In this document: in pieces, positions 46,243-57,757 of the stretch
Numbering within the stretch: the stretch's first letter is position 1
Layout of the letters: the number at the start of each line of letters is the position of its first letter
Source: Rutstroemia sp. NJR-2017a BVV2
Taxonomy: Eukaryota > Ascomycota > Leotiomycetes > Helotiales > Rutstroemiaceae
DNA: 64,000 nucleotides
Reading direction: 5' to 3'
NCBI GenBank assembly: GCA_002946415.1
Contig: NJPS01000033.1
Location: forward strand, 806,001 to 870,000
Translations under genes and position numbers: made by a program
The notes under the pieces: generated by a model
Databases searched by the model: none
What the model was told of the DNA's origin: nothing
What the model saw: only the letters and a program-made list of their open reading frames with translations

Positions 46243-47487
46243 TCAAAGAGACAAGGTAGCGCCTGCGACGCCAACAACTGCTGCAACAACGTTGCTGCTT
46301 CCCAAGAGAGAGTAGGAGTAGGGTATGCTGGAAGGAGTGAGGGTTCCAGTTGCCGCGGTGTTTGCAGCACCGCCAAGATCATTGTCAACAGCAACAGCAT
46401 ATCTATTCGGAGATCCATGTCAGTATGTGCAGGACAAACATCAATTTACGGAATGGTTGCATGGGGGAATGCTTACCCAACATCGTCACTGTCAGCAGAA
46501 AGGATGGGCTTGGACACGTTGGAGAAAACGTTGCTCTGAACAAGTACTTGTGCGCCTTCTCTAGTATTAACACCGGTGTTTACGTTCTTGAAGTAAGAGT
46601 TATAGACGTGGGCAGTGCCGAATCGAAGACTTGGAGTGCGGGAACCAATGTTGAGCCAGTAGTTGTTGTGCTCGGTGACATGCAAGTGTCCAGTATCTTC
46701 GGCGCCGTTAGAGTCAGAGTGTCCGATGAGCGATGCCTTGAAATGATCATGCAAATAGCTGTTGGAAACAGTAACCCATTCAGAGGCGTGAGTGATATCA
46801 ACGAGACCGTCATAATAATCCTTGCCGTGGTCGAGGTCGGAAGATAAGTCGCTATGCAATGAGTCAGCATTGAGCTAGGATGTGAATAGGAAGCTGCTGG
46901 AGAAATTAGACGTACAGATGGTCAACCCAAACATTGGACGCAGCTTGAATACCGACAGCGTCGCCGTTACTAGCTAGAACTTTTTGGATGATAAGGTTGC
47001 GAACGATGACGTTCTTAGACTTGTTGATGTATAGACCAATACCGACGAGTTCTGGGAGCATGATTAGAACGATCAGTGAGATTCAGGTGCGAAACTCACT
47101 AGCTCCACTCTTTCCAATGATACTCTTGTTAGAGCCAACTCTGACTTGAACAGCTCCGGTGATGGTGCCAGAGACAACAATGATTCTAGCAGTAGCATCA
47201 TTGGTGACAGCAGCTGTGAACTGAGCAAGGGTAGACACGGTGGTAGTAGTACCGCCTTTGCCGCCGGTAGTACTTGGAATATGTTAGCACGTTCTTGTGG
47301 AGTGAAGCTGCCAGTGAACTTACCCTCCATTCTGGGTAGCATAACCGGTTGTAGGAACATCCGTGATAGTTGCTCTCTTCTCAATTGCAGCACGTTGAAC
47401 AAGTTCGTTGTCTTCAGTAGGAGTTGGAATAGCAGACACAATTTGAGCAAGGAGCGCAAGGCCCGTAGAGAAAACGGAGAGCTTCAT
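46243..47487 (-). CDS. Secreted PL1 pectate lyase with hydrophobic C-terminal tail
   Basis: Cleaves homogalacturonan by Ca2+-dependent beta-elimination. Exons 47324-47487, 47100-47272, 46916-47051, 46477-46851 and 46243-46402 total 1008 nt (335 residues). Signal peptide about 1-19 (MKLSVFSTGLALLAQIVSA); a KR near residue 38 may be a pro-peptide site. Parallel beta-helix features: TVSTLAQFTAAV, GSNKSIIG, NVIVRNLIIQ, then NVWVDHLDLSSDLDHGKDYY and GLVDITHASEWVTVS holding Ca2+-binding acids, and the catalytic arginine region RTPSLRFGTAH. The last exon adds a Ser/Tyr-rich stretch and a hydrophobic end (VVAAVVGVAGATLSL) preceded by GSSN, which looks like a GPI-anchor signal. A TATA box on the minus strand lies about 135 bases upstream. 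Its neighbours are cellulases. Confidence 0.94.
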
Positions 47488-48608
47488 ATTGAGCGACTAG
47501 GTTGAAACTCAGAACCGAGAAGTTTTATCGCAGATGTGGAGGTTATTGTTGCTGTATTTTGATAGTTGTCTGGACAGGATGGAGTTGATAAAGATGGTTT
47601 TGAGCGGGAGGTTCAGCTTGCTTTATAGTCGTCAGTGTTCACTTACAGAACCTCATCGCCGGAGATGAATCTCAACTCATCGTCTTGAGTTATGATGGAG
47701 TTACCAATCTCCGTTGACACCATTTTGCTGGCCATATCGCAATGAAGTCACTCCCCTCAGAACAGTCCATGGAAATGATTGAGCGTGGAAAGATATTCCA
47801 CGAATGGATTTTCAGAAACGTTTCTCTATCGAGGCAAAAGCTTTACCTCAAAACCAACATCAATCTCCTCTACATAGAAGAGAAGTGTCACGACCCGAGC
47901 GCACCTCAATGTAACTTTGTATCTGCCAAGCAATGTATATGAATCGTGTCTGATATAGGTTGGCTGCAGTACTTAGCAATCAAGAGATCTTCCGTCCACA
48001 AGCTTTAAAATCCGGGGACCCCGCAAAGGCAGGGATTAGGTCATAGTGTAGGAAGATTGACCTCATGAGGCGTTTGTGATTCGTCTAGATCACATGTCTA
48101 GGGAAGAATACGACACTGGAACTCCCTGTTGGTTAAAACATGTGAGTGTTGCCCTCATGTGAGACATACTGCGGAGAATTGCATCCCGACAAGAGGTACC
48201 GTTGGTAAACAAGGGAGTACACATGGATTCGCTCAGACAGGGTATATTGCCACAGAACTATCGACTGCATGTAGAAGTTGCTCCGGCTAAACAGCAAAAG
48301 TGGTAATCCCATGGCACTGGTGGATGCTTCGAAGTGCCATTTAGGTTCACACGAAATAGCATGATCAGCTTGCATATGCAAAAGCATGGTTTATTAAGTA
48401 TTTTCCAGAAACCGAAAGTCACTCCCCGCAGTTCCTGCAGTTCAAGGGTACATCTCAGTGATTTAAAGAATGAGGGGAGTACTCTTGGCGCAATATAAGA
48501 GAGACGGTACCTTCCCACATTATATGCGGATCGTCGCTACGAAAACCACTTTCGATCATGGAAATTCCTGATGCCATTTTCCTTCAAGCCACTGCACTTC
48601 GGCTAACT
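47488..48608. other. Intergenic region (pectate lyase promoter, HMCES 3' flank)
   Basis: 1.1 kb in which no gene is supported. An open frame at 47742-47942 has no family features. Confidence 0.4.
47621..47627 (-). promoter_or_regulatory. TATA box of the pectate lyase gene
   Basis: TATAAAG on the minus strand, about 135 bases upstream of the ATG. Confidence 0.5.
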
Positions 48609-49996
48609 TTATTTGGTAAAGAAATTTGTGATTTTTTGACTCCCTTTTTCCTGAGCCAGAGGCTTTCTAGGGCTACCAGACTTGTTGTTGCTTGTGGCAC
48701 TTCTCGTTTTCCGTGCTGGTGCTGCAGGAGGCGAGTCTTTTCGCGGACTTGTAGAGCCCCGTGGCATCTTCTTTGCCGGTTCTTCAACACCACTATCTTC
48801 GAGTTCGCGTTTGATTCCTCTAATTTCTTCGGGTTTGGGAACCGGTATTGGTGCGTTATCTTCGGAAGAATTGTGATCGATGGTTTTCCGGTCATCGGTT
48901 GTCTCTTGCTTGATGTACGTCGCATGAGTGTCTTCCTTTTTGGTTTTATGGGCTGTATCTGCCGCTGTCTCTGGTAACTTTGATGCGCCCTTTGCGTCAT
49001 TCTTCCCTCCTTTGGCGAAGAAATTTGCAATATTGGACTTGTTTTCCGTGCTTGCAACCGGCACTATGAAATTGGGAGAATTATTTCCGACCTTCCCAAC
49101 TTCTTTACTGACGGGATAAATCTCTAGGTCTCCTTGAAAGGGCTTGAGAAGAGACTGTAGTTCTTTCGACCATGAAGATCGTTGGGGGTCAAGCCAAGTA
49201 CGGAGCTCTTTCGAGCCATTGCCAAGTATGACGGGCATTCGATCGTGGAGAAACTTCAATTGGGGGTTGGAATCAGTTGTGATGATTGTGTAAGTGTAGA
49301 GTTTCTCCTCCGAACCTGGCAGTATCGTCAGTTACATCCATGTGAAGAGGGCATGCTTTCTAGCACCTTCATATTGAACACAGTCCCACAAACCTGCCAT
49401 ACACATCAGCTGTCCATCTTTTCTTTTGATGTAATGAGGCACTTTCTCCTTCCCTTTTCTCAACCACTCGTAGAAACCCTCGGCTATAACGATGCACCTC
49501 TTCTTCTGCTTCATCGTGGTCCACATGCCGCTGTTCTCGATCAACGAATCATCTCTGCAATTGATTGTTTTCATCAGAGATCCATATTCCGGGTTACGCT
49601 TTGTCCAAAACGGTATCAAGCCCCATTTCATACTCTGCAACTTGTAGCGAACATCTCCGCTCACGACGTCCGCTTGAGCTGTGGACGGGAGATCATCCGT
49701 TTGCTCATCGGCGCCATGTTGGGCGTTCTTGTGTTGTCTAGGCCCCGCACCCCAATCAGGCACGTCTGCACGATAAACAATTCCATGGTAACCTGGAGCA
49801 AAGTTGTAGCTCTGCCGTGGCGCACCATCACCTTCATCTTCCGGTGCTTCATGCACAGGCATATTCTCATCCTCAAGATACTGACGAACCTGTGACGGTC
49901 GCTACATCCGATAGAATTAGCAATGGTACATGCAGCGAAATAATTTCGATCGACAAAACAAGCACCTACCAGATGCAAGGCATATCTTCCACACAT
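48609..49996 (-). CDS. SRAP/HMCES-type abasic-site processing protein
   Basis: Covalently traps abasic sites in single-stranded DNA through the N-terminal Cys2 and shields them during replication. Exons 49970-49996, 49367-49901 and 48609-49315 total 1269 nt (422 residues). The N-terminus is MCGRYALHL (Met is removed to expose Cys2). Other active-site residues of the family are present: Asn in YNFAPG, Glu in AEGFYEW, His in LHDRMPVIL. The intron after residue 9 splits the active-site strand from RPSQVRQYLED. After the SRAP domain (to about 240) comes a 180-residue disordered tail, rich in Lys/Ser/Pro, with SPRK repeats, ending GSQKITNFFTK. This end resembles a PCNA-interacting peptide (I-x-x-F-F), as known for HMCES. 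Family recognised with high certainty; yeast counterpart YMR114C. Confidence 0.93.
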
Positions 49997-52590
49997 ATTG
50001 ATTGATTTACATGGGTGTGTGTTGACTCTGGGTCAAAGTCGCGTGTTTCTGAGGTTGTTCAGGTGCTCAGGTGTAAATGAGTTCGAAGGTCGCGTTGATG
50101 ACATCATGTGCTTTGGCCATGTCTACAGAGCTTATTTTGATGTCGCAACTCTACATGCGGAGAAACAAGCTTCTTAATCAGGTCACCATTAACTTCTTGC
50201 TCTTCATTTGCTTCTCTCCTCAAGAACAAGTACTGTGACAGTAGACCTTGCAGAGAAAGTCTCCTAGAACTAAGGTGAAGGTTAGAGGTAACCTTACGAA
50301 TAGCTGCATCGTACAGACGGCGCAAACTTCAGGACGCGGCAAATGCGAACTGATTTTACAGCACGGTAATTTTCAACCACTTTCTAGAGCCAGCCAGCCT
50401 GGCGTCGTTGCAATCACCAGGCTCATCGAACCATCTTCTACTTCGAAAACATTGCCGTGCGGGGTGAGAGCTGCCCGATGATCCGCATAAACAAGCATCA
50501 CATACATGAGCAGCGCCATCAAATTTCAGCCACAATACATTACACCACATCTACCTCCCTTTTCCGTCTTCCCCATATGCGCATCACTTCCCCATATGCG
50601 CATCACTTCCCCATCGATCTCCGACCGCATTTTTCTATTTCCTTCACTTCCCCATATCTACCTACGATACCTACCAGATGCTACTCTGATATAAAGGAAA
50701 ATCCCAAATCCACAAATGAATCTCTGTGTCTGAATTTCTCTTCCTCCTCCCTTGCCAGCTAATCGCGTCCGGATCAGAAAGCACAACATACATACATCAG
50801 GATATCAAGGCTATCCATGTTGCACCTAACGGAAAGTCTGAGGTTGATACCAGCTTTTGTTTAAGGAACGTTCTGGACTGGACCCCTAAGGTCTGGTGAG
50901 TTTCGGCTGATATGGCTTAGATACTGTGGGTTTTATGTTGCACATCGCAGGAGTGCCTAATAGGGCTACGTCTGGACCATTTCTACTATGTGCGATTTTA
51001 ATACTTGCCGATTGTGGAAGGCCCGGTGGTCTTTCATCTCCTCTTTCCTTCACGTCTGCTGCTCAAAATGCCATATGTGGATGGGGAAGAGCCTCGATCC
51101 TATATCATCCAAGCGGATCGTCTCCTTCCATTCACCTCCAACTCTTTTTAACCATCTCCGTGCCGTTGCATGAAAATACTACCATCTCAATGAATAACCG
51201 GATCGATTTCGAGATTCTCTCCTTCTCGTACTTTTTTCGTCTTCTTTCCTCCCACCGGCTCATTTATATCAGTAAGCCATTGTAGTTCCGTATCTTGCAT
51301 TCTATCATGCCGCTCATAATGCCTCTATGGATTTCCTATTCTCCATATTACGCGCCTTCTCTTCTCATTGCAGCTCGCGCATTTCATCCACTCTTATGTA
51401 TACACACGCATGTACTCTTTTCATCCACCACTACTCCCCAACAAAAGCAAACTCCCACTTTCATCGCCCTATTTGCTTCCTCTTTCTACCCGTCAATCTA
51501 CTGTCATTCCTGCGCCTTTAACTCCCAACTTCTTCCTTCTACTTTCTACTCTCTACCAATTTCTCTCGACTTTCTCTCCCCCTCAGCCTATCCCATCAAA
51601 AATCCATCCCACCCACAACCTAACATAATCCCATTTACAACTTATCCTATCCACAACTCACAAATCGAAATCTACCCAGGAACAGATCAACGACTCCTCC
51701 ATCTTCCATCTCCCTGCCCTTATTCCACAGCTGCTCCACACATCTCCATCAACCCCTCCTCTCCACCATCCACTTCCCCTCTCCAAACACTCACTCCAAC
51801 AACCCCAACTCTCGATCAGGGTACCTTCACTTGATTTCCTTCTTATACACCATTCTCATTCCCCTCTCTTCCGTCTACAAACCCCCAATCTCACGACGTC
51901 TCCCCTCCCTCTTCCCCTCCTAAAAGAAGAAAGAGAAAAATACTCTGCATACAGTAATATTCACCATCTAGAATCCTAACCATACCCCCTACATGTAATC
52001 AATCTTACAGCACACAGTACCATCCATCTTCGAGAACCCCACCCAGATGTCTCCCTACATGTATTCAATCTCAATGCACGGTTAAAATCCAACTATGTAT
52101 ATACGAGTACGAATATTATCCATCCAAATTACCCGTCCTCCCGGTACACGAGCCGAGAATCACACCTCCCACACCCCCCCCTCCATCCATCCATTCAAAC
52201 CAATACCTACTGTATATCATATTTTACTCTTACTGTCTTATATATGGCCTCCCCTAACTTTAAACAACAAACGTCATAAACACACAGAGAAATATTGTTC
52301 ATTTGATATCCACTTTTAAATCCCACTAAGTGCCAAATACATGCGCCCTCGGCAACTAAGGCGCTTATGGCACCATCCCACCATCATCGTCATCGTCTGC
52401 CCAAACAATAGAGTAGGTCTATGTACTGGTATACAGTCGTTCTATCGACCCATCACCCTCATACCCATAATCCAGTCCATGAATTCAAAATACCAAGCAC
52501 CGCGTCTTATCATCATGATCATCAGTCACCACCCAAGGTGTAAAAAATAAAATAAAAATAGCACTGCGCTCACGCCTCTCTAAAAAAAAC
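49997..52590. other. Intergenic region with pyrimidine-rich tracts
   Basis: 2.6 kb between two minus-strand genes: HMCES promoter on the left, 3' flank of the NCS1 permease on the right. A 19-bp unit CTTCCCCATATGCGCATCA is tandemly duplicated at 50568-50605. From about 51300 to 52650 the plus strand is strongly C/T-rich, which produces long but low-complexity open frames (for example 51295-51834) that I do not regard as genes. Confidence 0.45.
50568..50605. repeat. Tandem duplication of a 19-bp unit
   Basis: CTTCCCCATATGCGCATCA occurs twice head to tail, followed by a partial third copy (CTTCCCCAT). Confidence 0.8.
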
Positions 52591-54803
52591 CTAAACATCC
52601 AAATCCCTCTTCCCCCCCAACTCCTGCACCTCCCCCCCTCTACTCTTCCCCATCCCCACCCCCTCCTCAAACTCCCCACTCCCACCATAACTCGTCCTCA
52701 CATCATCAATCTCATCCCCCACCTCCATCCACACGTCACTCGTCGCCCTAACCGGAAACAGCTTACACAACACCCAGTACGTTCCCGCCGCCACAATAAA
52801 CCCACAAAAGAAATTCAATTTATAAATATACTCCGCGCCCTTCGGGACTTTCTTTCCCGTCGTCCCGGCGTCCCAGATCGCGCCTACAAAGCCCACGATA
52901 TTGATTAGGATCCCCGCAATATACGCCGCGTAGCCGCGCCAGTGGATCCCGAATGTGTAGTAGTAGGGCGAGGTGCGCTTCGCGGAGTACAGGTGGCGGA
53001 GCTCGAGATACCCTTTGCGGACTATGTAGTAGTCTGCTATAATCACACCCGCGATGGAGGACAGGAAGACGGAATACGCGGAGAGATATGTTGTGAAGTT
53101 GTTTGCGGAGGAGAGCAGATTCCACGGACACATGACCAAGCCGACGAGTGCGCAGATGTATCCGCCGCGACGGATGTTGATGTATCGGGGAAGCAGGGCC
53201 GTCATGTCGGTGCCGGCGGAGACGCTGTTGGCGGCGATGTTGGTGCCGAGCTGGGCGAGGGCGAAGGCCATGGCGATGAAGAAGACGCCGGCGCGGTTGG
53301 CGGAGCCGCCTTCGGTGAGGAATTGTTGCAGGAGGGAGAGCGGGTTCCAGATGGGGTCGCCGTGGAAGATAACGGTGGAGGAGGAGGAGACGATGATTCC
53401 GATGAAGGAGGTGACGGCGAAGCCAACGGGGATGGTGATTAGTTGCGACCAGAAGGCGTCTTTGGGTTTGCGGGCGAAGCGGGAGAAGTCGGGGTCGTTC
53501 TGGGGGGGGGGGTTTAGTTATTTGTGTTGGGGAGTTGGGGGTGGGAGAAGATCGGATGGGATGTACATACCACAATGAGAGTTGCAAAGTTAGCAATAGA
53601 AGACATGATTCCAGAGACCATGGCCCATCCCATAGCAGAACCATGCGAGGTATTGCCCTGCTTGACAATCGGTCCAATACCATGCGCTCTCACAATCGCC
53701 CAGATAAAGAACGCAATACCCGCCGTTGGAACCACATACGCCTTCACGGTAAAAAGATGACGAATCTTATGCACCGGGAACCAAATCGCGGGCAGCGAGC
53801 ACAACCAGAACAGAAAGAACGAAACAAATCCCTTAGTATCCGTCCCCGAGAGCCCATGATTAAGTCTCCCAAACGAAGGCCAGATAGCCGAAATCATAAG
53901 CTGGACACATTCCCCTCCAATCCAGGCCTGGACACCGTACCAGATACAGGCCATGGCGGCGCGGTTGAATACCGGCCATAACGCGCCCCAGATGCCGAAA
54001 CTGGCGCGAGACACGACGGGGAAGGAGATGTGGTAGGTTGCGCCGATGCGGCCGGTCATCACGATGAAACATGCGGCGATGGAATATCCAATCCAGACAC
54101 AGAGCCACGACTGCCACCAGGACAGGCCGCTCGGCGCAACTATCATACTGGAGGAAATCATCCAAGTGTTCTGTATTCATTCGCAATCAGCCTCTCTCCT
54201 GAATTCTCAAACTCGCTTCCCATTCTAGCGAGCGCAATCTCGTCGCATGGTAAGTAAGTCAGTACTCACAATATTGAAAGAATCCGCAATCCAGAAACCG
54301 ACAAAATTCCACGCTCCCCACTGTCTGCGCTCCGGTTCCACGGGCTTCAAATCATGATTATTTAACATCAACTGCGCGTTCGTGAGGCCGGGCTCGCTTT
54401 CCACCGCCAGCTTATCGGCGTAATAAGCTAGCTTTGTGCCTTTGACTTTCTCCATGATGAAGTCGAAGAAAGCGGGTTCGTCGGAAGAATGAAATACGGT
54501 GGTGTTGTTTTCTCTGCTGCTGGAAATATTGTACAGAGACGGCGAGTGTGGGCCGCGTCTGATTGGTGAGTTTGAGGTGGTTCGCGATGACGAGCCGATG
54601 TTGTGACGTCGTTGCTTTTCGGCAGTACCTTCCTGTTCTTGGCTGGCCGAAGACGACAACAGGGGAGTTTGCTCGTCCGATTCGTTTGCAGGAGTGGTAG
54701 TACGAGGACTTATAGACAGCTCTCTACGACTCGAACTTGAACTCGCGCTCGAATTACTGCTCCCATAATGCGGATGGGAGAAGGAGGAAGAGGGTGTCAC
54801 CAT
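52591..54803 (-). CDS. NCS1 nucleobase/allantoin permease (Fur4/Dal4/Fui1 type)
   Basis: Plasma-membrane proton symporter for uracil, uridine, allantoin or related compounds. Exons 54270-54803, 53571-54170 and 52591-53499 total 2043 nt (680 residues). A long Ser-rich cytosolic N-terminus (about 1-140, with poly-Ser and a possible acidic sorting signal) precedes 12 helices. NCS1 signatures: WNFVGFWIADSFNINTWM at helix 1, PVVSRASFGIWGALWPVFNR at helix 2-3, WYGVQAWIGGECV, NDPDFSRFARKPKDAFWSQL and AANSVSAGTDMTALLPRYIN. The C-terminal tail is hydrophilic. The exact substrate cannot be read, but N-x-W after helix 1 and SRASFG fit the Fur subfamily. The ATG at 54803 is used; an upstream in-frame TTG is not. 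Confidence 0.93.
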
Positions 54804-55237
54804 AATTATATAAAAATGGTTTACGAAGGTAAAGTAGAGCAGAGCCAAGTAAAGTGTAGCTAGGACCCCCGCCAAAAAACGCCCCGTCGAAAATCTTTCC
54901 TATCAAAGTTTCGCCAGTCTGGTTCGTCTAAAAATCTTTCGGTTTTGTGTTCCCAGGGTTTTTCGCCTTCTCCTGCAGCGGGCTGCATGCACAGATTGGG
55001 GATCTTGGAAGAGGGACCGGAGCGGACACGGCAGGCGGCAGGCTGGGTAGGGTATGTAGTGGTCTGGGAGTAGGATTTGGTTAGATGTGTACAGTATTGT
55101 TTCTCCCCGTTGCAAGCTTAGATATTGGCTTTTCCGCTGCCCATCTAAGGTTTTGTCTAAGCTCCCGCGCCCGTCTAGTGAGCGGAGTTTCTTCCTCCAA
55201 GAATGGCCAACTTACTCGGAACGGTACAAATGCCAAA

Positions 55238-55282
55238 AATTGTTAACAGTGTAAATTGTTAACAGCATCAACAGCATCAACA
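55238..55282. repeat. Direct repeats AATTGTTAACAG and (CATCAACAG)n
   Basis: Two copies of AATTGTTAACAG followed by about two and a half copies of a 9-bp CATCAACAG unit. Confidence 0.7.
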
Positions 55283-55823
55283 GGAAACAGCAACTCCCCT
55301 GGCCATGACGTTCCTCTTGTCATTTCTTGTACTGTAATCTTTTCCCTTCGTGATGCGGCGGTGCCCACTTCTGCCTGCATCATGCGGGGTCCCTTGACTC
55401 CCTTATCAGATAAACTTCGCCAGCTCCAAGACAATAATGGCCGCTAGTCACGCCGCGTCGAACCCGTCGTACCTATCAGCTCCCACACACTTATCGCGCC
55501 GCATCCGGCCATCGTCCCAGGTACGAGCCAGCGAGATAGGCACAGATAAGGCTGCGTTTTACTCGATGTGATCGAGCAATTGATTATGGCCCGTTTGCGG
55601 GGTGAAGAGATCTGTGCAAGGATTTCTGCATTTTTGGTGCGTGAGCGTGGGTGGTGCGAGGGGTGTGCTTCGTGTGTATCTCCGGTTGGGGTGGTACGTT
55701 GTATGTTGTACGATGTACGTTGGACGGATCGCTGGGCTGGTGGTGTCTGCGTTCGTTTGGGGGCAGGATGGATGGATCGGTGTCTCCGAGATTCGGTTGC
55801 ATGAATGCGGTGCAGGCGACGAG

Positions 55824-55893
55824 CGGTGGATGGTGGATGGTGGATGGTGAATGCCGAATGCTGAATGCTGAATGCTGAATGGTGAGTGCAGGT
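55824..55893. repeat. Compound minisatellite (GGTGGAT)n-(AATGCTG)n
   Basis: Three GGTGGAT units pass directly into about four AATGCTG-like 7-bp units. A similar GGTGGAT tract recurs near 59652-59685. Confidence 0.75.
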
Positions 55894-56909
55894 GAGTGAC
55901 CTGACTTTGTTTTCCTGGTGCATCCGGATGAAGAGTTTTCCTTCTTTCTAGACATGCAGCTGGTGCTGGCACTTGTGTCTCGAGTGAGAAACCTAGTGAA
56001 ACTCCAGAAAGTACTTCCGTACTGAGCTGCTGACGTTAGCACATGCGATGACCTCGTCGACGTTCAATGTTCAGCGGACCTCGAATACGATACCACCACG
56101 TGATACCTCTGCATCTCCTCGTCAGGTGGTGTGAGTGTCTTAATGTGTTAAGGGTAATGTGTTAAGTGGCTTCAACCTCAATCTAAACTTCCCGTCGGCA
56201 CGACACCCAGCCGTTTCTGAGGCTTGTTCTGCTCGGGTCATCATCATCACGCAAGCGATCTGGTCGCTCTGTTGCCTCTTGGCTATGACAGCTCGTATAC
56301 GTTTACAATGCTGGCTGTCCCAAGAATAGGTCAGGATACTTTCATTATCATAGCACCTACTGTATCATCTGTCTGTATGTCTCTCCCTCTATATTCATTT
56401 CCTCTGGTAGCCATCTCCAATTTACCACCTCCCCATCCGTCATCCCGTCCTGCACTCCCACCTTCTCCGGTACACCATCACGTCGACCTCCTGCCCTCAC
56501 TTGCACTTCGTCTCCCCTCTTTTCTCCTCTTCATACCGGCAATGTCACATCTCACATCTCACATCTCACAAACTCCCATCCATTTCGGTTAAACAGACTC
56601 CCGTCTGCGAGCCCATCCTCATTCGGGTCGTAAAGACGGGTCGGCTCGTATGAGATATGCAACAAACGTAATCTTATCCCTACTCCCACTCCTGAGATGT
56701 ATCTTTGGCTGGTTCGATCGGTAGATATTCAGACTGACTGCAGGAACGGATGACGAGTATAGAATTGAATGGATGCAGGTGAGGTGAGATGAAGCACGAG
56801 GGGAATCGCGCTTAGAGTGCGTGTAACCCCCGGTCGGCAATTTTCTAGCGAGCCTAAAGCCTGAACCAAAGCAGCACTCCAACATTACATCACATCTCAA
56901 CTCACACCA

Positions 56910-57757
56910 ATGGCGCCCATACGAAGGTATTTGCGCATCAGCAAATATTCCGTGCTCGAGTGTCGCATATATGTCGACAATCCATCTCTAGCAGAAAGTT
57001 GGTTACTTAACTCACGAAATCCCATCCTACCCCGCGTTATTGAAAGTGTTCGGCCATTGGTTCTCCCGAAGCTGCGAGAGGAGCAAGAACGAAGCAAATC
57101 TAAAAGCAAGAAGAAAAGCGTGAAGGATGTCGTAGTCGAAGGTATGCTAGATAAGAACTCACTGTGCAAACATGGTCATTAATAGTACTCGCAGAGGATT
57201 TCGAGGTTTCTATATTCCTCACAGAAACTAACACGCGTCATTCCATCCTTTTCAAACATAAGCACTTCCGAGATACAAGCAAGAAACTCATACAATCCAA
57301 CTCCAATAAGCTCACAGGCGATACAAACGATGCGCCGATCGAAGTCGCAGATGGGCCAGCCATCGCTAGAGAAGAAAGCGAGGAATCGTTCAACCTACAA
57401 GACGTTCCTCCAGCACAGGATGACCCTGACGCGTTATTCATAAGTGAGGATGAAGGGCCACGCCGGTCTAAGCGCGCAAGAGTCAGAAGGGAGTCTTCCG
57501 ACTCCTCCGCCGACTTTGGACCTCTGTCGAAACGCAGAAAGGACGCAGATGTGCTGGGAGACGGCGACGATGATGATAAGAAGAAAATGGCAATGGATAC
57601 CTCATATGATGGATTCGCAATATATGGACGAGTTCTGTGTCTGGTGGTTAAGAAGATAGACAGGAAAGGCAAAGCACCTGCAAAGGATGCGGGTCAGGCA
57701 ATGATGGAAGATTGGATTATCTCTACGCAGATGCCGGCACAAGAAGAGGATACTTGA
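56910..57757 (+). CDS. Acidic, probably nuclear protein of unknown function, 264 residues
   Basis: Exons 56910-57141 and 57195-57757 total 795 nt. It starts MAPIRRYLRISKYSVLECRI. The conserved-looking N-terminal part (1-115) includes SWLLNSRNPILPRVIESVRP, a Lys/Ser-rich stretch (RSKSKSKKKSVKD) and EDFEVSIFLTETNTRHSILF. The splice (GTATGC..CGCAG) joins V-V-V-E to E-D-F-E-V-S without disrupting it. The middle is acidic and disordered with nuclear-localisation-like clusters (RRSKRARVRR, KRRKD). A short C-terminal block resumes order (YDGFAIYGRVLCLVVKKIDR). I do not recognise the family. Two ordered blocks around a charged linker suggest a chromatin- or DNA-repair-related scaffold, but this is only a guess. 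Confidence 0.75.

Larger units (their letters stand above)
54804..56909. promoter_or_regulatory. Divergent intergenic region with simple repeats
   Basis: 2.1 kb between the NCS1 permease (minus) and the gene at 56910 (plus). Holds duplicated AATTGTTAACAG (55238-55249 and 55254-55265), CATCAACAG repeats (to 55282) and a GGTGGAT/AATGCTG array (55824-55893). Minus-strand frames at 55444-56042 are the complement of these repeats and are not called. Confidence 0.45.

Noticed and set aside
51295..51834. 179-codon plus-strand frame
   Set aside because: Low-complexity Pro/Ser/Thr translation of a C/T-rich tract; no conserved features.
55444..56042. Minus-strand frames of 137-159 codons
   Set aside because: Translations of tandem repeats (His/Ser/Thr periodicity) rather than genes.
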